A stretch of DNA of 64,000 nt from Viridothelium virens. Lineage: Eukaryota; Ascomycota; Dothideomycetes; Trypetheliales; Trypetheliaceae. Below the pieces are notes generated by a model. It saw only the letters and a list, made by a program, of their open reading frames with translations, was not told the origin of the DNA and made no database searches. The DNA lies in NCBI GenBank assembly GCA_010094025.1, contig ML991780.1, forward strand, positions 466,719-530,718, written 5' to 3'. The position numbers and the translations under genes were made by a program. Numbering within the stretch: position 1 is the first letter of the stretch; each line of letters starts with the position of its first letter. Of this stretch, positions 54,423 to 64,000 are shown one piece after another.

Positions 54423-54902
54423 CTGGGGGTTGCCTGGATGTAATCAGTGGCAAAAGAGGATGATGCACGAGAAATGACGAGAATGTAAAATAGCTACTAG
54501 AATCAAATGGATGCTTTGAAAATTACCCTATCTCAATAATGATGCATAGGCAAATGAGGTTAGCCACATGAGATGATGGTTTAGATCTTTCAGCTGTACC
54601 GGCGGTGAGCAGAATACTTCATTTTCTTAAAATCTATGATATGGTAGAAGCAGGAGCTTTGGCGCACAAGATAGGCACGATCTATTGGAGCTAACCCCGT
54701 AGACTTATGATCAAGATTACGTGCTGAGCTCGATCGATTCGCATGCCGGAATCCACTTTTCGACTGTCGACGTCATTCTCACGCTGCCCCTCCCCTGCTT
54801 AACCACATATTGACATCTTTCTCTTGGAGACGAGATTGCACCAACAACCTCTTCAAAGCATATAGGAAGTAAGTCTCCGTTTCACCTCCTATTTCACACT
54901 CT
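54423..54902. other. Intergenic gap, PCI gene / bli-3
   Basis: About 480 bp holding the PCI 3' region and the bli-3 promoter. No gene or repeat seen. Confidence 0.6.
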
Positions 54903-55768
54903 ATGCATTCTAGAACTCTACTGCAGAGAGGTTGCTTGCGTTCTTGCACACGGCACCAAAGGACCCCGCTTACGCTTGGTAGTACCTTCAGACCGGTTTC
55001 TCTACTTCCGACTACATTACCTTGTCAATCAAGGAGGCTTCTAAGCAGTAGAAACGACAAAATGTCTTTCAGCAACACAGATACAGGTGATAAGCCCGCC
55101 GATCCCTACACCCAAAAGAACCTCCAGGACCCCTCTCTCAAAGACAAGGTTGATGACCTAGTCGACTTCGTCGAGAAAAGCAAGTTCTGCATGATGACTA
55201 CTCGGATAGCCAGCAACGGCCTGCTTGTCTCTCGCTGCATGGCTCTCGCCGCTAAGGTAAATGCTTTCTCCCGTTACCGCCAAAGGCTCTTCCTTTTCCT
55301 CTTCCTGCCCCTCTCAATCCCAAGCTTACTCGGCTTTAACAGGAAGGCAACGGTGTCGACCTCCTCTTCCACGCCAACTCCGAATCCGGAAAGACCGATG
55401 ATCTCGAATCGGACCCAGACATTAACCTCGCTTTCCTAAACCCATCGGGAGAATGGGCGTCCATCTCCGGGCGGGCGTCCCTCATTACAGACCGCTCTGT
55501 CGTAAAGAAATACTACTCTACAGCCCTTAAAGCCTGGATTGGCGATTTGGGCGACGGAAAGCACGATGGTGGGCCCGAGGATCCAAGGATCTTGGTGATC
55601 AAGGTCAATGCAAAGACAGCACAGTACGCCATTGCTCGACGAACGGCGGTGGGCGGGTTTGTCGAGTTTGCGAAGGGGGTGGCGACCGGGCAGGCGCCGG
55701 AGGTGAACAAGTTGAGGCACATTAGTGAGGAGGAGTTGCAGCAGTGGAGAGAGCAGGGGTCAAAGTAG
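54903..55768 (+). CDS. bli-3: BLI-3-like pyridoxamine 5'-phosphate oxidase-fold protein
   Basis: Two exons (54903-55256, 55343-55768) encode 259 residues. The core matches the blue-light-inducible BLI-3 group of the FMN-binding split-barrel family: KDKVDDLVDFVEKSKFCMMTTR, LLVSRCMALAAK, GVDLLFHANSESGKTDDLES, INLAFLNPSGEWASISGRAS and VKKYYSTALKAWIGDLGDG. Such proteins bind FMN or F420-like cofactors; the true substrate is unknown. The first ATG gives an Arg-rich leader (MHSRTLLQRGCLRSCTRH ending SRRLLSS) that looks like a mitochondrial presequence. A second in-frame ATG at 55062, in good context (ACAAAATGTC), gives the usual cytosolic form starting MSFSNTDTG. Regulation by light is known for the Neurospora gene and is not shown by this sequence. 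Confidence 0.9.
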
Positions 55769-55954
55769 ATGGGATATTTAGGGGAGGCAAGAAAGATGTG
55801 TCAAGGGAAAGGAGATGTAGAATTCAACGATGCGTTCTGCCAGCTTAGAGGGGCACTAAGACGAGGCATGATTCAACGAAAACTTCCTCGGCTTTCTCTA
55901 GACAAGAATATGATTTCATGTTACTCGAATTTGTCTAATGTTATAGGCAACCAT

Positions 55955-57822
55955 CTACCTTTTCTTCTTCTCATCCTCTTTTACCTCTTGTGGTATAGGT
56001 CTTAACATCTGGTAACACTCCATTAAGAATCGCCGTTCCAAAAACAACCTGCATAAATCAAGTCAGCGTCAACTTTCTTAGCTTTCATGCCATACCGCCT
56101 AGGAGGACTTACAGCAAACCTCCATAGACCGACCCAATCACGCCAAGCCTTCCCACCTCCCCTAGAACCCCATATTCACCACCCCATCCCTCCGTCCCCT
56201 TCACAACCCCCACCATCGCAACACTTAACCCCAAACCCCCCCAGCTCGGCAACACCCCCAACCACCCCACCGCAAGCCCTCTCCCGCCGAACCAATCCCT
56301 CACAAAGCCCATCCCCCAGATAATCCTCCCACCCAAATTCACACAATTCGCCACCACCAGCCCCGTCCCACCCCAGCCTCCCCCACTCCCCCCCTCTACT
56401 ACTTTCTCTTCTCCTCCCCCAACCCCACTCCCCAACAGGCCCCACGCCACACTGCCAAACCCCACGAAGCTGGCCCCCATGGCGACGCTCTGGGCCGCGA
56501 GATCAGCGGAGCTCGCGACCGCGGCGACGAACGCCTCGACGATGCCGTTGAGCGCCAGGAACGGGATGTAGTACATGTAGGTCGCGAGGACGTGTGGGGC
56601 GGCGGTGGCAGACCAGCGGGGGCCGAGGAGTGAGGGGAGGAGGAGAGGGATGAGCGGGGGAGCGAGGATGACGAGGGGCAGGGAGATGAGGAGGTAGAGG
56701 TGGATGATTGTGGTGAGGGTTTTGTGGGCTTGGATGAGCGAGGAATGGGCTGCGTCTGAGGATGTTCTGGGCTCAGAGGGAGGGCTTGTGGAGGATGCTT
56801 TTGATGAGGGGGAGGCGGAGGAAGAAGGAGGTGGAGGTGGAGGTGGAGGTGGAGCAGGGGCGCAGAGTCGGGCGAAGAGGTTGCGGCTGCTTTCTTCGAT
56901 GGGTTGGAAGACCATGCGGGCGATGAGGCCGCCGTAGTTGGAGGCGAGGGCGTAGGCGCCTTGGTCTGAGAGGGAGGCGAGGGTGGTGAGCAGGATGGAG
57001 TCGCCTTGGGTGAGAAGGTACTTTAGGGTGGATTGGAGGAGGAGGCTGAAGGTCAGGTTGCAGAGGGGTCGAGAGAAGTAGGAGAGGATGTAGTGGGTCT
57101 CCTTGCTATAATCTGAGACTTAGCAAGGATGAACAGCTTGGTGGATCCAACCTATAGTACTGGCTATTCACGCACCTATTTTGCATCTTCTTTGGTAGAA
57201 GGGAGAATCTTTTTTCGGTATCTGTAGGCTGGAGAAGGTACAAATAGCTCACGAGTAGCCCCATGGCGAACGCAAGCTGTCCATTTGCAAAAGGCATGAC
57301 GCCCACGTCGGTCCCTGCGCGATGAGCCAAAATGACAGAGCCACAAGTGACTGCTGTTCGAGCCAGGGCGGCGAAGCCTTCTGCAGACGCTCTGACTTTG
57401 TAGAGCATCTTTTGCGACGCAGCCGCGAACCCTGGCTCTGAAAGTAACTCGATCACAGACGCCACTGCATAGACTTTGATGGCGTCCGCAAAGTATACAA
57501 TGTTTGGAAGTTCAGACCGGAGATACAGAAATGCGAGAAAGAAAGATAGGGGAGCCCCAAGGAGAACTGCTAAATATGCCAGATTAATGACTGCTTGCAC
57601 GCCATCTTGCTGTCGCTGCAATGCAACACGAAGACTTTCTCTCGCGAAGTATAGCACAGTAATGGAGAACAATTCGAGCTGAACGGCACCACCAAGAATC
57701 TCTGGAGACAGGTAACGGAGAATGAATTGATTGACACCAAAAGTCAGGGCCCTAGAACCAATCTGCAGAAGGATGAGGAATGTTGCTCCTTTTGCCGAAG
57801 CAGAAAGGACAGTATTGGACAT
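55955..57822 (-). CDS. RFT1: Rft1, ER membrane protein for lipid-linked oligosaccharide assembly
   Basis: Three exons (57822-57176, 57105-56113, 56048-55955) give 577 residues, close to yeast Rft1 (574). It begins [20 protein letters not shown] and has [41 protein letters not shown]-like lumenal loop after the first splice, [14 protein letters not shown] and [34 protein letters not shown], the Rft1 signature. It is a multi-spanning MOP-type protein required for Man5GlcNAc2-PP-dolichol use in N-glycosylation. The final exon gives [16 protein letters not shown] and a Lys-rich KEDEKKKR end, a possible ER-retrieval signal. Two low-complexity inserts are present: a polyproline run (about 310, from a GGTGGA microsatellite at 56831-56853) and a Gly-rich loop ([18 protein letters not shown]). 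Confidence 0.93.
56831..56853 (+). repeat. GGTGGA microsatellite inside RFT1
   Basis: About four GTGGAG hexamers in tandem, coding for polyproline on the minus strand in a loop of Rft1. Confidence 0.8.
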
Positions 57823-59068
57823 TGCTCGAGAGACATCGGATATGTCTCAGATAGACGGTCGATTCTTTCAGCTAGTTGGATTTTTTATTGATACATCAAT
57901 CAGATCGTAAATTTTGCAGTAGTTCCGTCGGAGTTCTCCAGCAAATTCTAGCGCACATTTTACTTGTCGCTCGCCGTAAAAACCCGCTGACCGCCGTAAT
58001 TTGAGCTACGGTTATCTAAGACCACCATTTGCTAAGAATTTCCTCATACAAATCACAAAATTACCTCTAGCAGCGGCAATATGATGTATTTAGCTAGATG
58101 CTCTGGGCTGATGATAGATTCAAATATCCTCCATCATTCTATGTACTCAAATCGTAACAATTCTGAACGTTGCACTGTCACAATCGGATTGCAATTGGCG
58201 TAGTTTGTAGAACCTGGGTCCGATCATTTGAATTTAGGAATGTTGTGTATATCTGGATGCCAAATGATAGCTGAGTGCCCGACAAATCCGAATCCGAAGC
58301 CCAACTTTGATTATCGGCTCTGGAGGTTGAGATACAGGCTGCGAAAGTTTGTACGGAATTGCAACTACATTCTGTTGGTGCGCTTTCCATCTGAAACCCG
58401 CACTTACGTCATGTGGCCGGCACGGCGGCACGGCGGCACGGCGGGGCGGGGCCTCCTCCGCACGTGCCACTCTAGAGAGCGCAGTGCGTCACTACAATAG
58501 GCTAGCCTTGGTTTGGTCACGAACTTGAAATAAGAAATATACTTCGCGTCTCCTTGCCAGTGACGGACTCCTGCCTTCAAATTTCTGGGAACGATCGAGT
58601 TGTACGATATACTGTTAGTCAGAGCATTGCCGACTCGTGAGCGTCACATGATACTCCCAATACTTCGAACCTGATCAATAGGATTAGGAATTAAGAAACA
58701 AATCACCCGCGCTATGTCCTGCTCCTGTTTGACTCGATGTTGTGATACCCCAAATACACCAGAGCTTCGACCATCTACCGAAGAAGGGGGTCTACACGGT
58801 CTTCCAAAGGCAAAGACATTCATTGCAGGGAGAATCTACACGTCGTGACGCCATGAGAACTGTTACGAGGATTCGAGATACTGTTTTCTTAAGCTAAGTA
58901 GATAGTTTGACATACAAGGCTAATGCGAGACAAGGCACAGCGTGAAAAGAATGTGGGTAAAGGAACGAAGAAGAACATATGAAGCGAACGCCACGAGAAA
59001 TTGAAGGCTAAGACAACGCCCGCTACCACCCTCAACAAACGATTGATTCCGAAACTCATGTGGTTTCA
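57823..59068. other. Long intergenic region, RFT1 / secreted protein
   Basis: About 1.25 kb. A G+C-rich patch with CGGCACGG-type tandem units lies at 58419-58450. ORFs here have no family features and no RNA gene was found. Confidence 0.6.
58419..58450 (+). repeat. CGG/CACGG short tandem repeat
   Basis: Four tandem GGCACGGC-like units followed by GGGGCGGGG. It stands out from A+T-richer surroundings. Confidence 0.7.
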
Positions 59069-59705
59069 TCAAGAGTCAACAGGACGGCCATTGCAGAGAC
59101 CTGTAGTCGCAGTCATATAACCATAAGTCTTCCCATAGTCACCAACGTAGACATGACCTATAATAGCATTGTCAGTATAACATCACGACGAAGGACCTAA
59201 ACTCACCAGACTGGTAATTCGGGCATCCATTTGGCTCCCCACGGATAAGATTAAATGAGTTCACGAACGGACCACGCCCGATGAGCTGAAATGCGTAATC
59301 AAGCTCGGCCTTGGCACAGCCGTTGTCGCCACCATAGTTACACATGTATGCGACAGCGCCGCCAGACTTGTAGTAGATATTGTGTCCGGCTTTCACAGTA
59401 GTTGAGGGGTTGCAAAGCCCGATGAGGCCGTTGACGGAGTTCGTGTAGTCAGTGGGGTTGATAAAGCCACCGTCGCATTCAATGTCGGTCAGGAGTGAAT
59501 TGGGCAATGCGTCCCGCTTGGTCCGAAACTTGGCACCTGGGGGAGTGACGGAGCCTGTAGGCTGACCCTCAATAGGAGCATGGATACCAACGCCGTTTTC
59601 GTCCTCATGGTAGGAGTAGAGACCATCGGGTTGACTCTCAGGGATGTCAAAGGCGCTACCAAAGGCAAGGAGTGCACAGAAGGTGATGGCAATCTTTGAG
59701 AGCAT
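59069..59705 (-). CDS. Secreted six-cysteine protein with pro-peptide
   Basis: Two exons (59705-59207, 59157-59069) encode 195 residues. A signal peptide is clear (MLSKIAITFCALLAFGSAF, cleavage after about 18). A pro-region follows to TKRDA at about 63-67, where KR is a Kex2-type site. The mature part has six cysteines (IECDGG, GLCNPS, MCNYGG, GCAKAE, GCPNYQ, GLCNGR), enough for three disulfides. The mature domain is Gly/Tyr/Asn-rich with HNIYYKSGGAVAYM, LDYAFQLIGRGPFV and HVYVGDYGKTYGY. I do not recognise the family; it looks like a conserved secreted domain of plant- or fungus-associated moulds. Function as an effector, antimicrobial or wall protein is open. The unspliced frame loses the last cysteine, supporting the intron. 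Confidence 0.85.
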
Positions 59706-60542
59706 CTTATAAAGAGGGTATGAGAGATTTGGAATGGAGGATATTAAATATTAGACGAGAAGTGATAGAGAAAGAATATTAGGAGACTGGAATGAAAGTG
59801 TGTTAGACACTAATGAAGAATGAACTGAATTGTCTGATGGAGATTTTATGGGAGCTCATGACTGCTCTTATACTGTCGAAACTTAGTTCCTACTGTCTTC
59901 GCATGCCGGGCCTATCTTCCAATTCCGGCTGAGTATTCCGGCCAGAAGGCTCCATGTTCGTATCTCGTTCGAAGAATACTAGCACCCAAGGTTGGTGTAG
60001 AAGCCCGACTCGCGAAGTTCAGAGACATGCTGAGGCTGGAGAACGTCTGGATAGTGGGTACGTCTTATGGTGTACCGAGGTTCCCTCTCCTCCAGTACCG
60101 TCTCGAACGTATTAATCTTCTCCTTAGTAAGCGCTGCTGCTCAGCCTCACGAGCCCAAATTGCAGAGAACCCAACTCTGGCTTGAGAGAAACGAAATTCT
60201 AAATACGTTTTTGCGCAGCAAGGTCATACTAATTAGTAGGGCGAGGGGAAGTCCATCCTGATTGCATGATGGTAGTTTGTATTGAACTGTATGCCAAGAC
60301 GGTCATCAACGGGCACTCCGGAGGATCATTCAACCGTGCCGCCCTGAATATATATCCTCAATTTTGCTTAGCGTGGTCACTTAACTTCTGCTCAAATCTT
60401 CTCGCCAAGAGTTGGACTTAGATGCTACCTACTAGTGTGATCAGTGGCTTGCGCAATAAGTGCACTGAAGTGATTGACTTATCTGATTATTTCCGCATCG
60501 ATTTCACTTGTTGCTTTGAGTATCGCAATAGCAGACCCTACC
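59706..60542. other. Divergent promoter region, secreted protein / GNAT
   Basis: About 840 bp between divergent genes. A 64-codon ORF at 60067-60261 has no features. No gene called. Confidence 0.55.
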
Positions 60543-61317
60543 ATGATGTCTTCTGATTCGATGAGCCCTGCAGGCAAGCAATTCACCCAAGTCATATATA
60601 CAGAGAGGTTGATTCTACGCCGCCTATGTGCTACTGATGCCGAGTATCTCCTACCAATTCTCTCCAATCCAGATTCAATGCAATGGCTGTGAGCTGCCGC
60701 TGTCATGTTTGCAGATGTTAGTCTCGCTGTACTCACAACGTCCTAGGAACGACACTGTTAGACGAAGGACAATACAGGGAACTCAAGAATGGATAGATGA
60801 ACGCCTCGCTCGACCAGGACTAGACACCTTTCTTGTCGAGCTGCTTTCGACCACGCAAGCCACGACCACTGATCACCAAGCTGGAAAGGATGTCAACCAA
60901 GAGGGGTCTTTCCGCGAGGTAATTGGTGTGATTGGCAGTCCCGATATTCCTCGTATCGGTTACATTTTCCATGCCAAGTACTTTGGCAAAGGATATGCTA
61001 CAGAAGCGTTGAAGGCATATATGAACTCTTACTGGAATCGGGTTCCTCCTGTCTCATCTGGAGAATCTGGTAGCTTTGACTTCGCGTGCGCAGCGACTGA
61101 CGTAGACAATACACCCAGCCGAAGACTTTTGGAAAAATGCGGGTTTTCTCTGCAGCGTATCGGCAAGGAATCATACGACAATCCATCAAAGGGAGGCTTA
61201 AGGGATGATGCTGTCTATGCGATTTTCCGGCCGGGCACGCATGAGGATGGAGCTTCCCTACTAGCTACAGACGAATGGAAGGACATGAGTGTTCGTGTCA
61301 CAACCAGGACTGGCTAG
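60543..61317 (+). CDS. GNAT-family N-acetyltransferase (RimJ/RimL-like)
   Basis: Two exons (60543-60688, 60747-61317; intron 58 nt, GTGAGC donor, CCTAG acceptor) give 238 residues. TERLILRRLCATDAEYLLPILSN is the usual first strand and helix of the RimJ/RimL acetyltransferase group. Motif A, with the acetyl-CoA loop, is IPRIGYIFHAKYFGKGYATEALKAYM (about 138-163); NTPSRRLLEKCGFSLQRIGKE is motif B. A 25-residue Thr/Gln-rich insert (TTQATTTDHQAGKDVNQEG) splits the sheet. The substrate could be a small molecule or a protein N-terminus. The first in-frame ATG is used; another ATG follows at once (60546). No neighbour hints at the role. Confidence 0.85.
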
Positions 61318-62505
61318 AAATTCTATGATAACCTTCGGGACTTCCAATGACGTTTGGCATCGGAGCATTATCCGCCCGTTCCCACAATATTTGACCTGTT
61401 GTACCACCAAGCCTCTCTTGAGACTGTTCCTACCGAGGTCAGCATTCAGCCGCCGTCAACATTTGTCGAAGTGAGGGACGCGCCATCGGCGTTCTTCATG
61501 ACTAATGGATGGCTATCAGGATTTCTTTTGCAACGACAGAGGCTCATGACTCATAAGCTTCGAGCCTCTTTGCCTAGCACTCCACATGGCTTTAATTGCT
61601 AAATCTGGAGCTTTGGGCGCCCAAAAGAGGCAACCTGAATGCAGTGACTCCATGGTCATGAGGTTTCTCGCCTTATTCGATGACTTTGCGAGTATTTCCA
61701 TCTGACCACCATCTTCTGTAAAAGGCTGAAACGTCTGTTCAGCTACACGCCCATCGCCTATCAAGAAAATTGGATATCCATTTATCGGGTCATACGAAAC
61801 AGATGGCGTTTGACTTTGGCGCGCCGTGCGGATGTAGGCGCAGCCTGCCGCATCCTTTCATGATTGGATGATGAGGCGGCACAAGCATTAGGTAGGTAGG
61901 CTGAAGCAAATGCGAGGCGCAGAGGAACGCCTACCTACATGCCCACGCCTACCTAACCACTTAGCTTGCCTTAATTCGGCGATTTCTATTTTTGCCCTCT
62001 TGAAGGAATCGTACTTTCTTATTCGCCCATTCCTCGAGCATCATCCGGAAATAGTAAGGCGCATGCGTTCTTGCATATTCCCGTCCCACTTTGTTCTTCT
62101 GAAGCCCTTCAGGTGAACCTCGCCACGAGGCTTCGACTTGTTGCATGGCTATCTGCCTAGATCTCTATGCGCCGCGTTTGTTACACAAACAGCTCGTAAC
62201 ACGTCGATACCTGCTAAATCTAGGTATAAGAGTAGGCTGTATGTGTATGATGCATCAAGCAACAAACGAACGCTATTTCTCATCCATTTCTTACGATCAT
62301 TTAGCCCCCACTTTTACTTAATCTCCTGCGTCGCATTTCTCTCTGGCCTTAAATCAATAATCGGCCCCTTTTCAACCAGTCCTTGTTTTTCATACTTCAC
62401 TCTACTTCAGCTCTCGTTTTTAATTTTCCCGACACTCCCGACACTCTAGTAGCTGCCCTTATATAGCACAAGACACCTGCGAAAAGCTTCTTCAATATTC
62501 TCTCC
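61318..62505. other. Long intergenic region upstream of the patatin gene
   Basis: About 1.2 kb. It has GGTAGGTAGGC (61890) and CCTACCTACAT / GCCTACCTAACC (61930-61960) elements that are inverted copies of one another. The last 250 bp are pyrimidine-rich, as expected for a leader. No gene called. Confidence 0.6.
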
Positions 62506-64000
62506 ATGGCTGCCCGTGCCGACGAGCGCAACCCGAATGCCCCGCTACGCCTTCTCTCTTTGGATGGGGGTGGTGTAAGGGGTCTATCCAGCTTGATGGT
62601 TCTGGACGACCTTATGGAGAATATTGCACAGGAAGAGAAGCGCCTTGGCTTAAGGCGCAGGAACGACAACACTCGTCTGAAACCTTGCGATTACTTCGAT
62701 CTAATTGGTGGTACAAGTACGGGCGGCATTATCGCGATCCTGCTAGGACGGCTTCGTCTCAACTGTCGACAGTGTATCGACATATACTCTGAGCTGGCTG
62801 AGGAAATCTTCAAAAATGACCGGGTTATGAAGATCTTTGGCACTAAGATACCGCTTAGCTCCAATCGCTTCTCAGGAGTAGTCCTCGAAAAGGCAATCAA
62901 AAAAGCCCTGGTCAAGTTAGGTTACAAAGAAGATGAGCTGATGTGGGACGCAACTCTATTTGAACAAGTCGATGAGCCCGAAGCAGAAATGCCCGATGAT
63001 AGCATATGGGCAAATTTCAAACAACCAAATGTCTCCGAAGATGCCGTGCCAAGTCTCACAGAATCGCCGATCCAGGTCAGAAGTAGGAGTACGTCAGCTC
63101 CAGCAACCAATGGCTTTATCTCGCGCGCGCCCATAGCCCCATCACTGACAGGAGCAGACACCACAGAGTCGCGAGACGATCCGAAGAACAAGTCAGCGCT
63201 TATCCGACGCGACACACAATCATCTCGGCGAAGTGTGAAGATATCACAAAAAGCTCCCGAACGTAAGCCAACATTCCGTCTCCACCGTACCGGCTCCGTA
63301 CACCAAAAGCCCGGTCAACGAGGCTGTCGTGCATTCGTCGTATCAACCCTGAAGAATGCGCTTGGAGCCCCTCGCATCTTCAGCACTTACGACGCCAATG
63401 ACCACACCACCAAAATCTGGGAGGCTCTCCGCGCCACCTCCGCAGCTCCTACCTTCTTCGAAGAAATCAGCTTTGGCAAACCCCAAATGACCTACCTCGA
63501 CGGTGGCGTCGGCTTCAACAACCCCTGCGCCGAAGTCGACTACGCCGCCAAATCCCTCTGGGAAGGCCGACCGATCGGCTGCATCGTCTCCGTCGGCACG
63601 GGTCTGCAAACCATCCCCAGCGTCAAGAAAGCCAACACCTGGCTCCCCTTCGGCCTCGGGACTGACATCGCGCTCGCGGGCGCCCTTGCCTCCATGGCGA
63701 CCGGCACCGCGCGTGTGGACAACGAGATGCAGCGTATGTACTACCACTCCGGCACCAAGTACCACCGCTTCGACGTCGACGGCGGCATCGCGAACATCAG
63801 CATGGAGGAGTTCATGCGCGAGGACGAGATGGGCGCCCTCACCGAGCAGTACATGCGCGACCCGCAGCAGGTCCGGCGGGCCCGCCATCTGGGCGAGCTC
63901 ATGGTGCGCCTGTCGGCGCTGCCCCCACACTTCGAGATCACGGTGAATCAGTTTCGCATCGGCGTTGCGGGGAGGGGTGTCATTGAGGGCGCCTTCGTGA
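62506..64000 (+). CDS. Patatin-like phospholipase, N-terminal part (runs off the window)
   Basis: The frame is open from ATG 62506 to the window end (498 codons, no stop), so the protein is 3'-truncated by the window and not broken. The patatin domain is intact: LRLLSLDGGGVRGLSSLMVL (oxyanion DGGGxRG at about 20-26), nucleophile DLIGGTSTGGIIAI (GxSxG Ser about 69) and catalytic Asp in YLDGGVGFNNP (about 331). Between them lies a Ser-rich, probably disordered insert (bases about 62960-63330). The family hydrolyses acyl esters of phospholipids; fungal members often continue into NB-ARC and TPR or ankyrin repeats like NLR-type proteins, and the 3' part outside would show this. Third codon positions become strongly G+C-rich after 63480. 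Confidence 0.88.
   Translation, partial: MAARADERNPNAPLRLLSLDGGGVRGLSSLMVLDDLMENIAQEEKRLGLRRRNDNTRLKPCDYFDLIGGTSTGGIIAILLGRLRLNCRQCIDIYSELAEEIFKNDRVMKIFGTKIPLSSNRFSGVVLEKAIKKALVKLGYKEDELMWDATLFEQVDEPEAEMPDDSIWANFKQPNVSEDAVPSLTESPIQVRSRSTSAPATNGFISRAPIAPSLTGADTTESRDDPKNKSALIRRDTQSSRRSVKISQKAPERKPTFRLHRTGSVHQKPGQRGCRAFVVSTLKNALGAPRIFSTYDANDHTTKIWEALRATSAAPTFFEEISFGKPQMTYLDGGVGFNNPCAEVDYAAKSLWEGRPIGCIVSVGTGLQTIPSVKKANTWLPFGLGTDIALAGALASMATGTARVDNEMQRMYYHSGTKYHRFDVDGGIANISMEEFMREDEMGALTEQYMRDPQQVRRARHLGELMVRLSALPPHFEITVNQFRIGVAGRGVIEGAFV

Overview
The window is nuclear DNA of a filamentous ascomycete (Pezizomycotina). Genes are closely packed on both strands and most are broken by one to six short introns (about 40-100 nt) with GTRNGT donors, CTAAC/CTGAC-type branch points and AG acceptors. 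The gene set is typical of moulds rather than yeasts: an NADPH oxidase of the NoxB type, a BLI-3-like flavin protein, an F-BAR/muHD Syp1 and many FAD, SDR and MFS proteins. I cannot fix the class. No CRISPR array, tRNA, rRNA or recognisable transposon was seen. ORFs alone mislead here because nearly every gene had to be spliced by hand; exon limits are given in each entry.

Layout. 1-8.9 kb is a housekeeping block: the 3' end of an ELYS-like nucleoporin gene, MDM35, RRP6, the mitochondrial carrier MTM1, an F-box protein and VPS51. 9.4-20.2 kb holds endocytic SYP1, a CDK-activating-type kinase, a ubiquitin-like/AN1 zinc-finger protein, cohesin acetyltransferase ECO1 and histone chaperone ASF1. 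20.2-23.6 kb has two low-complexity proteins: a putative gene built on (V/G)ATTP pentapeptide repeats and a polyproline protein. 24.5-30.0 kb carries an alpha/beta hydrolase with a peroxisomal-type C-terminus, an MFS permease (tail to tail with it) and noxB. 30.6-39.8 kb holds an orphan ORF, an Mpv17/PMP22 protein, an SDR, EMG1, a VOC-domain/repeat fusion, a membrane protein and a tiny coiled-coil protein. 40.6-51.9 kb holds Kel3-like kelch protein, proline iminopeptidase, an FAD monooxygenase, a membrane-SH3 protein and an NAD(P)-binding flavin monooxygenase. 52.3-64 kb holds a Thp1/Csn12-type PCI protein, BLI-3, RFT1, a secreted six-cysteine protein, a GNAT acetyltransferase and the 5' part of a patatin phospholipase.

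The genes do not form a single pathway or an obvious secondary-metabolite cluster. The loose themes are RNA and ribosome biogenesis (RRP6, EMG1, PCI protein), chromatin and cohesion (ASF1, ECO1), mitochondria (MDM35, MTM1, Mpv17, BLI-3 precursor) and membrane traffic (SYP1, VPS51, RFT1). I found no convincing new multi-gene system. The best leads are local: an ASF1 intron whose acceptor reads GG instead of AG, a VOC domain fused to a long repeat-bearing tail, a pentapeptide-repeat protein, frame-neutral introns that could be retained, a 38-nt intron made largely of an inverted repeat, and an unrecognised secreted Cys-rich protein.
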